Positions 63,899-64,000 of a stretch of 64,000 nt of DNA are shown piece after piece. Position 1 is the first letter of the stretch. The number at the start of each line of letters is the position of its first letter. The position numbers and the translations under genes were made by a program. The stretch comes from Dipetalonema caudispina (taxonomy: Eukaryota > Nematoda > Chromadorea > Rhabditida > Onchocercidae): assembly GCA_013365325.1 (NCBI GenBank), contig JABVXV010000227.1, positions 1 to 64,000 on the forward strand. Reading direction: 5' to 3'. Below the pieces are notes generated by a model, which saw only the letters and a program-made list of their open reading frames with translations, was not told the DNA's origin and made no database searches.

Positions 63899-64000
63899 AA
63901 TGGTAGGATGGATGAAAGAAAAAGGAGGAAAAATTTTTCAACGAAAAAGATTCCATCCTCCTTTTCAGCTTTCTTCCATCCAAAATTCACTTTAACGCCT

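Noticed and set aside
63502..63990. Poly-Lys, Gly/Arg and Ser/Leu open frames at the right edge
   Set aside because: They are products of T tracts and the GAG/GAA purine repeat.

Overview
The window is eukaryotic, extremely AT-rich, and almost certainly nuclear DNA of a nematode, most likely a spirurid/filarial-type species. The reasons are short introns (about 100-600 bp) with GTAAGT/GTATG donors and TTTCAG/TTTTAG acceptors, a spliced-leader-like acceptor directly before one start codon, a nuclear tRNA-Lys gene, dense A/T homopolymers and microsatellites, and the gene families present. The species is inferred, not proven. No bacterial operon, CRISPR array or intact transposon was seen. The gene models below were assembled by hand from splice sites and phase continuity.

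Left part (1-19,300): largely a gene desert of homopolymers, microsatellites and minisatellites, with a few weak exon-like segments. At 19,777-23,305 (-) lies a 7-exon gene for a secreted or surface protein with a signal peptide, a Reeler domain and a DOMON domain, but no cytochrome b561 membrane region. From 23,306 to 43,500 there is a second desert with one possible small gene at 29.8 kb, several tandem repeats and a long GTT microsatellite.

Right part (43,500-64,000) is gene-dense: a two-exon gene for a small secreted acidic glycoprotein (-), a relatively GC-rich fossil coding island with a GPS-like signature (-), tRNA-Lys(CTT) (+), a 4-exon REEP5/Yop1-family ER-shaping protein (-), a decayed coding region (+), a 6-exon Cys/His zinc-motif protein of probable nuclear role (-), and a 10-exon, 547-residue organic-cation-transporter-like MFS protein (+). 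A possible terminal exon of a gene running off the right edge lies at 62,975-63,160 (-).

The genes do not form a pathway. The zinc-motif gene and the MFS gene are divergent and share a 2.36 kb intergenic region that carries a perfect 20-bp palindrome with CRE-like half sites. The most unusual material is the two fossil coding tracts, in which in-frame stops are mainly TGA, a set of perfect palindromes with 2-nt loops, and three separate minisatellites that all have a period of about 37 bp.
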